A stretch of DNA of 64,000 bases from Rutpela maculata (Eukaryota; Arthropoda; Insecta; Coleoptera; Cerambycidae): the NCBI GenBank assembly GCA_936432065.2, contig OW386286.2, positions 112,803,519 through 112,867,518 of the forward strand, given 5' to 3'. Shown here in pieces: positions 52,179 to 63,592 of the stretch. The notes under the pieces were generated by a model. The model saw only the letters and a program-made list of their open reading frames with translations, searched no databases and was not told the origin of the DNA. The position numbers were made by a program, and so were the translations under genes. Position 1 is the stretch's first letter; each line of letters starts with the position of its first letter.

Positions 52179-54094
52179 AGTAAAATTGTTTCATAAAAAC
52201 ATAATGTAATTACGTATCAAAGCAAGATGATACGTGCGGAGCGGTGGACGCAACCTTGTTATTGCTCTCTCTAAAGAGGAAGGAAAGGGGCGTCATTTTC
52301 GACCACCGCAAAAGAAACTAAGGAACACGAGGGAGGTCTGTACCTGCTCTAAGAAACATCTACTTCAAAAAACAGAATGAAATTTGAAATTAACTCCACC
52401 GTGGCCGTAAGAAAGTGTAGAGGAATTGCTGAAATTTGAAATTGACTTCATTTTCCGCTGTGGGATGTAGGAAATTTTACCCTCTTCAACTTTGTCTCGA
52501 ACATTTTTCTTGTAGGATCAACCGTTGTAGAATTATTTTGAAAAAAACACATTCCTGCACCTTTTATTCAAGATGGCGGCTCGTGCCCCCCCCCCCCCTC
52601 CTAAGGTCGAGAAACTTATTTTTCATCAGGGTCTCGACTTAAACAGCATATATCAAAATCATTTTACCCCACCTTTTGTAAGGCAAAGGCCTTTTTTTTG
52701 TCCCTACTGTCTGGATTAAAAGAGTAGTGTGCTTATAGCACATGGGTCGGGGGTTTCTAAAAATTTTCAATTTTACTTGTTCGTCGTCTGATAACATTTT
52801 TTAATGTATCGAAGTTACTTTAAAAAATGTATTGCAGTAAGTTCGTATATTAAGTGTGTATTCGTTAAATGTGAATCTTCCTTTCACATAAAATAACTTT
52901 AGAGATTCGTAAACTTGCAGCGTTTGTAATGTATTGTTTAATGTTTTTGATGTAATATATCAGGAGTATATACACAGGTGCGTCCCAATTGAAAAAAAAT
53001 GTGTCAGCACGTCACTGCTGTGATAATTAGTAGTGGCATAAACTCACGGCGCTAATCAATAATCATATTTGGTATGTTAATTAACCTCATTAACTTTTAG
53101 AAATTAATTTGGCATATGTGAACAGCATAAACTGATTTCCGGTACCCAGTCAGTATACTATTAAGTATATTCATAACTAAATAATTATATTATTTAAACT
53201 TTACTTAATTCGGTGGCTTGGTATATACAATAAAATATATAAAATTCCTGGTGCTTGAGCTCCTACAAATTCAGAATACGACCCAGTCATATGGAAGAGT
53301 TTGTAAATAGATTTATATCATCCAAGAAGTCAGTGAGTCTTTTATTAGAACAAGAACAGATTGAACACTTGTTATTGCATCTAACATAAAGGTAACATAA
53401 AGGTAAACAATTTATGCCTGTGACTGTACTTACTGTAGCCGCCGAATATAAAGTATAACCAAATGGAAAATTAATAACTGTACGTTAGTTATGGTCGCAA
53501 TATATCATGATTTCGCGCATAATTTCTTTGCAGAAAAAAAGGTGCTGAATAACTTTTCGTCGAAAATTTCGTTACAAACAAGATTCATATCCCCTGTCCA
53601 AGATAATACCGAAGACCCGAAAATCGTAAAGATAATGTTTTGTCCTTTCTCGCTTAGTTTTCAACGTATTTACGAGAAAGCATAAAGAGTCCTCTTATTG
53701 TGTAGCAATTACTGTAACAACTTTTTAACTTTGAAAAAAGGTAGTACTACCTCACAACGAGCATGCTAATCTACAACAATTCCATTTTTATTGTGGCGAC
53801 CTATGGAGGCTAACGTCAGACACAAAATATTTTATATACTTGCTCTATTATATTAGTGAAAAAGTTCAATCACTGCTCTTTCAATCTATTAATGCTAATA
53901 TTTTTTATTTGCCAAGCGATAAAATGAGTTACGATTTAGTAGAGTGCATTAATACGCTTATTGTGACTTCCGTGGGGGTTTCGTTGTTAAGCTGAATTTG
54001 ATATAAAGTTAATGATGATATACTAATGTTTCGAAATCTCAAATCCGTCAAAAAATGTCTTACTCAAAAGATCATTATAATCAAGAAACGAGTT
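52179..54094. other. No recognised gene
   Basis: Contains a C-run (52587-52599) next to the GAGCCGCCATCTTGAATAA-type block and an 11-base repeat near 53385-53405. Short frames at 52436 and 53491 are not recognised. AT-rich spacer. Confidence 0.35.
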
Positions 54095-55840
54095 ATTTCT
54101 TAGTGAATTAGGTGTTTTGATATTTCTACTTTTGAACAGAACTAGTCAAAATAAGTCCCCTGCCCCCCCTCAAAGGGGCTGCCTGTATCTGCCTAGATAT
54201 ACAAATATATTTTTTTTTTTCAAAAACGGTAGGAGCTAGAGGAATGATCTTGGCGCCATTCGATAGAGTATAAAATTTTGCATAAGACCCTCCATTTGCT
54301 TTTTGCTATTTTCGTTTTTTTAAGGCCCCACAGCAAAAAAAAGGGGTGAGGAGCCTTCCAACAACGACACATGTTTGGCTATACCTCTAAAACGGCCCAA
54401 TAAATCAAAATTCTGCAAGATATAAAAAATAAAGATCATTATTTTTTCTGTCGATTGGTATATGTTATTTGTTTATATAAAGCAGTCAGTGGCGTATAAA
54501 GAGAAAGATGTACATGTGCATAATGAATTTATTTAAAATAATTTATTATTGTTGTTACAAAATGCGAAAATATTGATTGTACCTGTTCAAAATTATTACA
54601 TTATTATTGTTTTTAACAACAATAATAAATTATTTTAAATAAATTCATTATGCACATGTGGATATTTCTCTTTGTACCCCACTGACGGCTTTATATAAAC
54701 AAATAACATATACAAATAATATACCAATTGATAGAAAAAACCGCTGCCCAAGGAATCACTACTTCCACATCCGGATTTTCTATCCAAGTCACTCACAACG
54801 AAAACATTTTGTATGTGGAAATAATTGTTTATGGAACTTTAATAATATAATATTTGAAATCCTCTACCCAAAAACACATAAAACGATACCCCATATCGGT
54901 AGTGGGGTGGGGGTGGTGATAGGGGGTGGTAGTGGGGGTGGATAAAGTAAAAAAATATTTTGACGTTTCTGGTTCCTGTACATACACTAAATCACAATTT
55001 TTTTTTCATCCCCTTTAATAATGGTGGGGGTGGTACTGGGGGTGGCTAATGCCAAAATTTCTTTTGAGTGCTTAGTTTCTCTTGTATATACTAAATACTA
55101 ATTTTATGAACTCTTACCTGCTTGATTTACCTATTTACCCTAAATTTACCCCAATTTACCCCCCAACCCTTCGACGGAACAAGATGAAAATATAATCTAG
55201 TTCTAGATCTCGTTAAAGTACATATATGTACCAAATTTCAAGTCAATATCTCAAACGGTTCCAGAGTAAACGTGCGCACAAAAAAGTTACAGACCGACAG
55301 ACATTTTTTTTTTCGCTCAAACTTAAAATCTCGACGTTTCATGACATTCTAAGCCTATTTGAACAATAAAAATTTTTAAAAAATTTTTTGTCGTTACTAT
55401 ACTTCCACTGGATGTGGAAGTAAAATAATGGTTTTTATTTTTTTTTATATCTTGTAGAATTTTGATTTATTGGACCGTTTTAGAAGTATAGCCAAACATG
55501 TGTCGTTGTTAGAAGGCTCCTCACTTTTTTTTTATTTATTTATTTTTTTTTTGCTGTGAGGCCTTAAAAAAAAGAAAACAGCAAAAAGCAAATAGAGGGT
55601 CTTATGCAAAATTTTATACTCTATCGAATGGCGCCAATATCATTCCTCTAGCTCCTACTGTTTTTGAGAAAAAAAATATGTAGGCAGATACAGGCAGCCC
55701 CTTTGAGGGGGGGCAGGGGGAGCAGGCATGATTTCTCGAGGTGGGTCTGTCGAAAATCTACTTATTTTGACTAGTTCTATTCATGGTTAAAATGATTTGC
55801 TATTACTCAAAAGTGGAAATATCAAAACACCCAATTCACT
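54095..55840. mobile_element. Palindromic fold-back element, about 480-540-bp arms, split by family A
   Basis: The left arm is 54095-54572. The right arm is 54605-54736 plus 55424-55840. Shared blocks include AATTCACTAAG at the ends, CTCAAAGGGGCTGCCTGTATC, GTAGGAGCTAGAGGAATGAT, GACACATGTTTGGCTATAC, ATTGGTATATG and TTATTTAAAATAATTTATTA. Without the family A insert the two arms pair almost continuously with a loop of about 30 bp. No coding region. Confidence 0.8.
54737..55423 (+). mobile_element. Family A hairpin-ended repeat, copy 6
   Basis: Full layout with tail at 54741, stem-arm copy at 54761-54772, G-rich block, reduced GACCGACAGACA tract and terminal hairpin 55401-55421. It interrupts the right arm of the surrounding palindrome. 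Comparison with the intact left arm shows the unoccupied site as six A followed by TAATG. The insert leaves six A on one side and four on the other. Confidence 0.85.
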
Positions 55841-55951
55841 AAGCTTATTTTTATGTATATATCTGGGCACTGAGCACTCTACTAATTCTATTTGTTTTAA
55901 ATATATCTTGCTAAGGTAAATCTGGCATCGTCCCGTTCGACCCCTCATGAA

Positions 55952-56243
55952 TGTCATGAAACGTCGAGATTTTAAGTTTGAGCGAAAAAAAAAATGTCTG
56001 TCGGTCTGTAACTGTTTTGTGCGCACGTTTACTCTGGAACCGTTTGAGATATTAACTTGAAATTTGGTACATATATGTACTTTAACGAGATCTAGAACTA
56101 GATTATATTTTCATCTTGTTCCGTCGAAGGGTTGGAGGGTAAATTGGGGTAAATTTAGGGTAAATAGGTAAATCAAGCAGGTAAGAGTTCATAAAATTAG
56201 TATTTAGTATATACAAGAGAAACTAAGCACTCAAAAGAAATTG
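55952..56243 (-). repeat. Family A internal fragment
   Basis: GTCATGAAACGTCGAGATTTT through GTCTGTCGGTCTG, TTTGGTACATATATGTAC, the TAAATTGGGGTAAATT block and AAACTAAGCACTCAAAAG match family A in inverse orientation. Both ends are missing. Confidence 0.7.
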
Positions 56244-56841
56244 CCGCGATGCTGCGCATTGTAGATGTCTGATTGGCTCCGGGCACATCTTAAAAAAAAT
56301 GCCACTAATAAATTTGTGTTGAATGGATCTACGACAAAAATCAGTGGTTCGAGCCGCTGGAGACCTGTTTTTTACAAGCTTTTATTTAACTTGCTTTGTA
56401 TGTATGTTAGTTTGTTTAGTTCAAATCTTACAAGTCAATTTTAAAACAGTTATCCACAACCGACTGAGCTGAAATTTTGCATGCACATTTAGTTTGGATG
56501 ACAATGCATGGTTAGCTAAGTGACGTCATTCTAAATTGTGGACTCCCAAAGATGGCGGACCTGTTATTTTTTATGTACGCCCATGATATTGGTATCAAAT
56601 GAAAGAGTTTGCTGAGAAGAATACGAAAATAAAATGACGTCACACTAAATTCGATATGGCGGACGCCCCAAGATGGTGGACAAATTTTTTTTCGTTTTAA
56701 CACTATAATTTGATCGTATAGTGTATTCGCTCATACGTTGCTTTCTAAGAAATGGTGAAGGATCTGGTTTAAACTATAAGTTTTATAACGGATAGAAACG
56801 ACGCAATGAATATATAAAACTAATAGCTACAAATTTAAAAA
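56244..56841. repeat. Dispersed-repeat region of an arthropod-type motif
   Basis: ACAAGCTTTTATTTAACTTGC, CCGACTGAGCTGAAATTTTGC, two variants of CAAAGATGGCGGAC / AGATGGTGGACAAA and two ATGACGTCA blocks suggest an old repeat. It may include a B-box-like GTGGTTCGAGCC at 56344, but no full tRNA-like fold. Confidence 0.4.
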
Positions 56842-57135
56842 TAAAATAAAATGTAAAAAAAACTTCTTTAAAAACAGGCTTTTATTATTTAGGTGTAGGT
56901 ACTAAAACGAAAAAAATAAAAATAAAAAAAAATTAATTGTCTTAAAAGCTTGTCGCGTGAATAGAAATAAAAAAAACTTACTTAGGTACTTACAATCTCT
57001 GTCAAAAGAAATGTATGCCTGTATGAACTTCTCGCGCGCGCGAACTTTTAAGACAATTATTTTTTTTATTTTTATTTTTTTCGTTTTAGTACACCTAAAT
57101 AATAAAAAAAGTTTTTTTCACATTTAATTTTATTT
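56842..57135. repeat. Inverted-repeat element, about 95-bp arms
   Basis: The left arm has TTTATTATTTAGGTGTA, ACTAAAACGAAAAAAATAAA and TAATTGTCTTAAAAG. The right arm has CTTTTAAGACAATTA, TTTTTTTCGTTTTAGTACACC and TAAATAATAAAA. The spacer contains CTCGCGCGCGCGAAC. Confidence 0.6.
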
Positions 57136-57478
57136 TTAATTAGAATTATGAACCCAATATCGGTTATTTCCATAAATCGCTCCCTATATTGTGAAAGAGG
57201 GTTAAACTATTTCAATCCGTTCGGAGAACGGCATTTTTCTAGTAGATCATATTATCTAATACGGAACTCTAGGCGCACACAGAAAAAAATCCTGGTGACA
57301 TTCTATCACAATAGGGTCGTTTCCTTCAACAAAATTTATAAAATAGTGTTATATGAACAAAAAGTATATTAAATATACATTTTATACCATACCATAAAAG
57401 TGCCAATCATCACATGATAGTGCTCTGTTGATTTGTTGTTTACATTGTGTTGTGGCAATTGTTTAATATTTTTTTATA

Positions 57479-57603
57479 ATGGAACCTAATTTTCTGAAAG
57501 GTACTTCAGAAAAGTTACCGATAGTGGATTTTTATCATACACGAATTTTATATAAACAGTTTGAACTATTTAAGTGCAAATCCTGGACTGTTAAAAATTT
57601 GAG
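57479..57603 (+). CDS. Possible short first exon of unknown protein
   Basis: ATG in a good context after a T-rich leader (TTTTTTATAATGG). It encodes about 41 residues beginning MEPNFLKGTSEKLPIVDFY, then a possible splice donor AG/GTTAGA at 57604; read through, the frame stops six codons later. The start resembles insect uncharacterised proteins that open with FLKGTS-KLP.D-F, but I cannot name a family. It may be a transposon exon or chance. Confidence 0.25.
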
Positions 57604-57964
57604 GTTAGAATTTCTTTAAAATATTTTTTGTGGAAAATGAATAAAGATCTTTTCCGAGTTCTGAGATGTATTGCTGCAAGAAGGGACAAAGTAACTTTTG
57701 TATCTTGACATTTTCCGATGTTCCATTATAAATTATAACCTAAAAGTTTTAAATTTTATTTTAGATTTTAAAATTTATAGTTGCAACAGTATATTATTAA
57801 TAGAAAATCATTTACATACTTTAGCTCACAGTGTAGTTTATATTTAATTATGATTTTGAAAAGAAGATCAATATAACAATGACTCACGTCAATACTAACA
57901 GTAAACGCCCATAAGAGGAATGGTAAAGAAACTATTGAGTCAGAAACACAACTTGTCATGGGCC

Positions 57965-58260
57965 GGGGCGCCTAGGATGAGACAGTCGCGTGTGTTCATC
58001 ACTGGTGGGACTATCCAAGACAAAGACCAACAATGAACTGCTAAATCTCAGCAGAAAACAGCTTAGATGTGCAGTGAACATCCTAACAGGACACTGCACG
58101 CTGAACAGACATATGTGGGGCAATCCAGAATGTTGGATGTGTCGTGAGGATGAGGAAACTCCTCACCACATACTATGTGAATGCCCAGCCTTGGTGGCTG
58201 AAAGGGTTTCATACTTCGGGGGTTAGGTTGGTGTGTGAGTGGGCTTCGGGGACTTCGGGG
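57965..58260 (+). pseudogene. LINE ORF2 C-terminal fragment
   Basis: The frame reads LLNLSRKQLRCAVNILTGHC, LNRHMWGN, CWMCREDEETPHHILCECPA. These are the post-RNase H helix and the C-x2-C...H-x-x-x-C zinc knuckle of R1/I-type LINEs. It could be from the same family as LINE1. No upstream RT remains. Confidence 0.75.
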
Positions 58261-59184
58261 GACCATTCATGACCACGGACGAAATAGCCAGAGCTCCCAT
58301 TAATCATACACTCGTCTTTTAGAGAGGAACGGGACTAATGGGATAACGAGACTATGGGGTACAATACGCTTAAGCTTCAGTACAGCGGGTTTTCGGCACC
58401 GCAACCCATAAGGAAGAAAAAACAGTAAGCTCCCGTCGATTATTCCTTTATCTGTTAACTGCGCATTAAAAAAAATAATTTCACTATTAAAATGACTTTA
58501 GAATGTAGCATAAAAAAATACGGGTCAAATATAATTTAATATAGTACTTGAATATAAAATTTGAAAAAAACGACCCCATTGTAAAAAATTATGCTCCAAA
58601 TTGGCCTTAAAAAAGTGAACGGACAATTGTGCAAATAAATAATTCATTTTTAGAGGAATGATCTTGTGCAGTATAACGTTTTTAAACGATTTTGCTAAAA
58701 AAGTATATACAAAATTGTTTAAAAAAAAATGCAAACACACCTTTTCCAGAACGTTGCGCAAAATTTGACAAAACGATTTCTCTATGTACAGGAGTCCGCA
58801 TTTAAATTTTATTAACTTATTGTATTAATTGGCCTCAGTTCACACCAAAAAGGTTCCAAGTGCCAACATCCAGAACAAAACTTCAAAATTCATTATTAAA
58901 ACAATCAGAATCAAACTTTCACCCCAAAGCAATTTGACTTTGAAATTGCTCTTTTGATTTAAAATACATCTGGCATTTGTTAACTATTTTTGCTTTTTTC
59001 AGACCTGTCGAGCGAGATAAAACAATAAAAAAATAGTTTCCAGCAGAAGAACCAATAATCAAGTACAATGAAGAATTCACAATCTCATCGCATCATACAT
59101 ATCCTTTTAAGACGTTTTCTTGACATCGAAGCCCACGAATTAAAACATGATGTAAGGAGATGGCGTGTTCAATTGGCGGTCTTA
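58261..59184. other. No recognised gene
   Basis: Possibly LINE 3' remnant up to about 58420, then AT-rich sequence without motif-bearing frames. Confidence 0.3.
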
Positions 59185-59775
59185 TTACTTCCACATCCAG
59201 TGGAAGTATAGTAACGACAAAAAATTTTTTTTTAAATTTTTATTGTTCAAATAGGCTTAAAATGTCATGAAACGTCGAGATTTTAAGTTTGAGCGAAAAG
59301 AAAATTTCTGTCTGTTTGTCGGTCTGTCAGTCTGTCTGTAACTTTTTTTGTGCGTACGTTTACTCTGGAACTGTTCAAGATATTGACTTGAAATTTGGTA
59401 CACATATGTACTTTAACGAGATCTGGAACTAGATTATATTTTCATCTTGTTCCGTCGAAGTGTTGGGGGGTAAATTGGGGTAAATTTGAGGTAAATGGGT
59501 AAATCAAGCAGGTAAGACTCCTTAAAATTGGTATTTAGTATATACAAGAGAAGCTAAGGTCTCAAAAAAATTTTTGGCATTAACCACCCCCACTACCACC
59601 CCCATCCCACTACCGATGTGGGGTATCGTTTTATGAGTTTTTGGGGTAGAAGATTTCAAATATTATATTATTAAAGTTCCATGAACAATTATTTCCACAT
59701 ACAAAGTTTTTTCGTTGTGAGTGACTTGGATAGAGAATCTGGATGTGGAAGTAGTGATTCCTTGGGCACCGGTTT
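59185..59775 (-). mobile_element. Family A hairpin-ended repeat, copy 8
   Basis: Hairpin end at 59188-59208, (CTGT/CTGTTTGT)n tract 59308-59337, stem-arm copy and tail GATGTGGAAGTAGTGATTCC then TTGGGCACCGG at 59740-59775. The G-rich block is shorter than in copy 4. Confidence 0.8.
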
Positions 59776-59789
59776 TGTGTATTGTAATG

Positions 59790-60430
59790 CAAAAAAAAAT
59801 TGAAATTTTTTATCGTTCAAATAGGCTTAGAATGTCATGAAACGTCGATATTTTAAGTTTAAGCAAAAAAATTATGTCTGTCGTTCTGTCTGTCTGTCGA
59901 TCTGTAACTTTTTTGTGCGCACGATTACTCTGGAACCGTTTAAAATATTGACTTGAAATTTGGTACACGTATGTATTTTAACGAGATCTGGAACTAAATT
60001 ATATTTTGATCTTATTCCGCTGAAGGGGGTAAATAGGTTGGGGGGTAAATAGGTAAATCAGGCAATAAGAGTCTGTAAAATGGGTATTTTGTAAATATAA
60101 GAGAAGCTAAGGTCTCAAAAATTTTTTGACATTAGCCACCCCGACCCTTTTATTAAAGGGGGTGAAAAAAATAAAATTGTGATTTTGTGTGTACAAGAAA
60201 TAAAAAACATTTTTTTTTTCACTTCATACACCCACACTACCACCACCCTCATCCCCACTGCCGATGTGGCATATCGTTTTTGGGGTAGTCGATTTCAAAT
60301 ATTTCATTATTAAAGTTTCATAAACAATTATTTTCACATAGTGGAGTGCAAATATAGTATTTCCGTTGTAAAAGACTTGGATAGGAAGTCTGGATGTGGA
60401 AGTAGTGATTTCTTGAGCAGCGTTTTTTGG
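59790..60430 (-). mobile_element. Family A copy 9, head-to-tail with copy 8, hairpin end missing
   Basis: Starts after the hairpin at TTTTTATCGTTCAAATAGGC. It has (CTGT)n at 59878-59900, the conserved block and the tail GATGTGGAAGTAGTGATTTC near 60394-60413. It is more diverged than copy 8 and lies 15 bases from it. Confidence 0.75.
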
Positions 60431-61845
60431 ACTCTACTGCACTTCTCTAAGCGCCTCCATATTGAATATGTCTGTCGTTTGTTTAATAATAGTCATAAAG
60501 ACATTGATTTTACTAAGTACTACTAAAGTGGTGGTATTATTTCTAACGTAATTAACAAATAAGGATAGACTGAACATCAAATTCAGCGCTACCGTTTATC
60601 TCATTCGCTAAATAATCAATGTGGACGTTATTGGGAAGTGCAACACTATTTGCTGATCCGGAAGGCTGCGTGTGACCACACCTTATTGCATTACATCATG
60701 AGTTAAACATGTTAAACAAAGGGTAAACGACACAAAATCTAAATGCTTAAGATGCTTTTCTCTATAAGTGGTATTAGACAAATTAGAACACAAGATAAGT
60801 TTCACCGAAACATCACAGAGATAGTAATGCGGGTTAGCTTCAGAAGGTTAAACAAAGGATTAACAACTGTAAACCTAAGCATTGATGCCACTTTTTTAAA
60901 GGATGATAGACAAATTAGGGTGCGAATATTATTGAGGTAGAACAGAGAGAGTAAATTGAACGGCGTCTCTATGTTTAATTTTAGCAAATGATTACATAGC
61001 TCATTAATTGCATCTGTGCTAATGCAAATTTGATCCAAATCGCTCTCAACATTCCTCATGTCACACAAATTTGAGGGACAAGTTTAACTTCCATTCTATA
61101 AAGATATGCGTTATATTAAAAATAGCACTAATGAAATAAATGCATAAATTTTGCAGTTTATCGTTAGTATTTTAATTACAAATAAAAAATAATCAATTAT
61201 TCACATCATGCTTGTTTTATTATATAGAATAAATATAAAACACGACTTGTCAAGCTAGATTTTACGTTAATTAGTGGCAATGTTACATTGTTTTCAAGTT
61301 GCAAAGGAAAATTTATGATGTGAAATACAATAATGGGGTTATAATTTGATGATCATTATTTAAAAAGTACTCCGGAAAGTATAATTCATGAAATTTAAAG
61401 ATTATTACGTGTATGTTTGTACCGTTACCTAAATTGAAGACAAAAAAAGGAGATTATTGAATTTCTAATTAAGTAATGTTTTCTCTGTGTCTTCTTTTCT
61501 CCAATAAAATACATAACTGTGGTCCGCATACTACTTTTGTTTTCGGGAAGGATATTCAAAAAAGTGATAACGGAATGTGTTGAAAATTTTATTTAGAATA
61601 CTTACTCTCTCCTTACGTATAGTTTTATAAATATCTGCAAACAACATAAAAAAAAAAACAAAAAGTATGATTTTAGCCTAGTCGTCTTTAATCACTATTA
61701 CCTGGGAGTTTTGGGTTTTGATATCATAACCTAAAAGTAGAATTGCACGTCGATAGCATATAAAAATCGTTTTGGTATTAGAGTGAGAGACACAACTTGC
61801 CGCCGATTCGATAGTTGACAAGATGAATGATATCTACTGTTGTTC
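60431..61845. other. AT-rich stretch, no recognised gene
   Basis: Opposed frames at 60743-60940 (+) and 60802-61068 (-) overlap and neither shows a known motif. No repeat family recognised. Confidence 0.35.
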
Positions 61846-63050
61846 AAACCGCTGCCCAAGGAATCACTACTTCCACATCCAGATTTTCTCTCACAACGGA
61901 AAAAAAAAATTGGAAATAATTGTTTATGGAATTTTAATAATACAGTAGTGGCAGCCAAAATTCTTGGCGATCCCCATAATAAGATAGAGTGAAATATAAA
62001 GAGCAAAATAATGTACGCGAAAGAGAGCGATATAACAACAACGATGCCAGCACTTGTGTATGTTAAGAGTTCCGCCCTCTATCCCCTCTTATTGTCCCTC
62101 CTACAGCTTGAGACGTTTATGATGAAAACAGCAGTTTCCTAAAAATTGTTTAGTACATTTCAAGATGAGTTGGGATGTACTACTCTTGTCAAAAATGATG
62201 TTACGCGTATTGAAGTTTGCTGGTTGGTAGTTATTTGATGCATTTTTTAATGCTCAAATAACTAAAATACTGTTTTATTTTTGCACATTTTTAGCCATGT
62301 GGCGTGAAAATTAAACTAGCATTCCCTAGGTACATAAATAAAATAAATAAAAATTCTTTAAATAAATGGGATTCCTCCTTTTTCCAGATCACAGTCATTT
62401 TAGATGGGGATGTCTAAACGAATACTCTGCAGTGATGGAATACAGTGGGGTAAAAAGAAAATGCGAAATCGGATGAAATCCAATTATTGATTAATAGGCT
62501 TTATTTGCAATTGGTTTCTTGTTAAAATAATTTAATTAACAGCAGCTCATAGAAACATCATGATTTGTTATCCTTATTTAGATTTATGCTGCGTATTTTA
62601 ACATGGCGTAAAATAATTTACGTTCCCCAATCTCCCCCAATGTCAAATCTTGGTATCCTTTGCCGGCAACAGGTAAGAAGCTCCTCCCACAGTCTACACG
62701 TGCGCACTTCCCATTGGGATGTCTACATTAAACAGGCAGGCAAATATGGGCGTGCCGTTTTTTTTATCCATAGTTCACCCATGTCCTCAAAACATAATCT
62801 TTGTCTAATTATGAAGAAATTACAGAAATAGAATGAGTTGACGCAAATGTATCACAAAGAAAATTCAGTAAAAGAGGAAGGATTATCTTGACGACTAAAA
62901 GTAGCTAGAGAGAAAAGTGGCAACAGCGTAGGTTAAATCTCTTTCTTTTCAGCATATTATTTGTTCATTTCTCTTCTCTTCTACCTTACATTGGCATCGA
63001 CTCAATATTTTAACATGCCACTACTGTATAATATTTGAAATCGCCTACTA
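61846..63050 (+). mobile_element. Family A copy 10, interrupted by a Tc1-like element
   Basis: The tail and stem-arm copy (AAACCGCTGCCCAAGG, ACTTCCACATCC) are at 61846-61882. Then AATAATTGTTTATGGAATTTT runs to 61942. The sequence continues at 63027 with TATAATATTTGAAATC, as in intact copies, and is lost after about 63050. Confidence 0.7.
61943..63026. mobile_element. Non-autonomous Tc1/mariner-type element, 1084 bp
   Basis: Ends CAGTAGTGGCA and TGCCACTACTG, flanked by TA on both sides, inserted inside family A at the sequence ATAATATAATATTTGAAA. The left end continues GCCAAAATTCTTGG, similar in style to Tc1-like ends. The interior frames (for example 62565-62831) show no transposase motif. 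Confidence 0.7.
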
Positions 63051-63284
63051 GGGTGGTGGCTTAGACCAAATACTAGCCAGAATCGTGACCTGCTGAATTA
63101 AAGCGCCAAATTTTGCAGGGTTCTTATATACTCAGTACTATCAATTCAAGAGGGAGTGCCCGATTTCAGTGTCCGCCATCTTGAAATACGACGCTATCTT
63201 TGTTTTCTTTAGACTGTAACTGTAGATTTTCAACTTTTATTTGGTTTTTACTAAATATCTTCCCAACTTCTAGGTTTGTAGCAA

Positions 63285-63530
63285 AAAGGATTTAATTTAA
63301 ACTAAATTTGCTACAATTTGAGACCAGAGCCGCTTTTGTAACTTGAATATTTTGCGAGATGCAAACTTCCAAAGTTTTGGACTTTTCTCAGGTTATTACG
63401 AAAATCGGTTGTGTTTACAGCAACACTATTCGAATCAGTTTTAATCTAAACTAAATTTGCTACAACTTTAGACTAGATCTGCTTTTGTAACTTTAATATT
63501 TTGCGAGATACAAGCATCCAGACGTTGTAA
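63285..63530. repeat. Two-unit tandem duplication, about 148-bp period
   Basis: TTTAAACTAAATTTGCTACAA, GCTTTTGTAACTT and AATATTTTGCGAGATGCAA occur at 63291-63370 and again, diverged, at 63439-63518. It lies just upstream of the exon at 63593. Confidence 0.65.
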
Positions 63531-63592
63531 ATAGAACGCGATCACATTTTTCTTCCGGTGTTTCTAGCAGTGGTATTTCTTTTTTTCATTAG

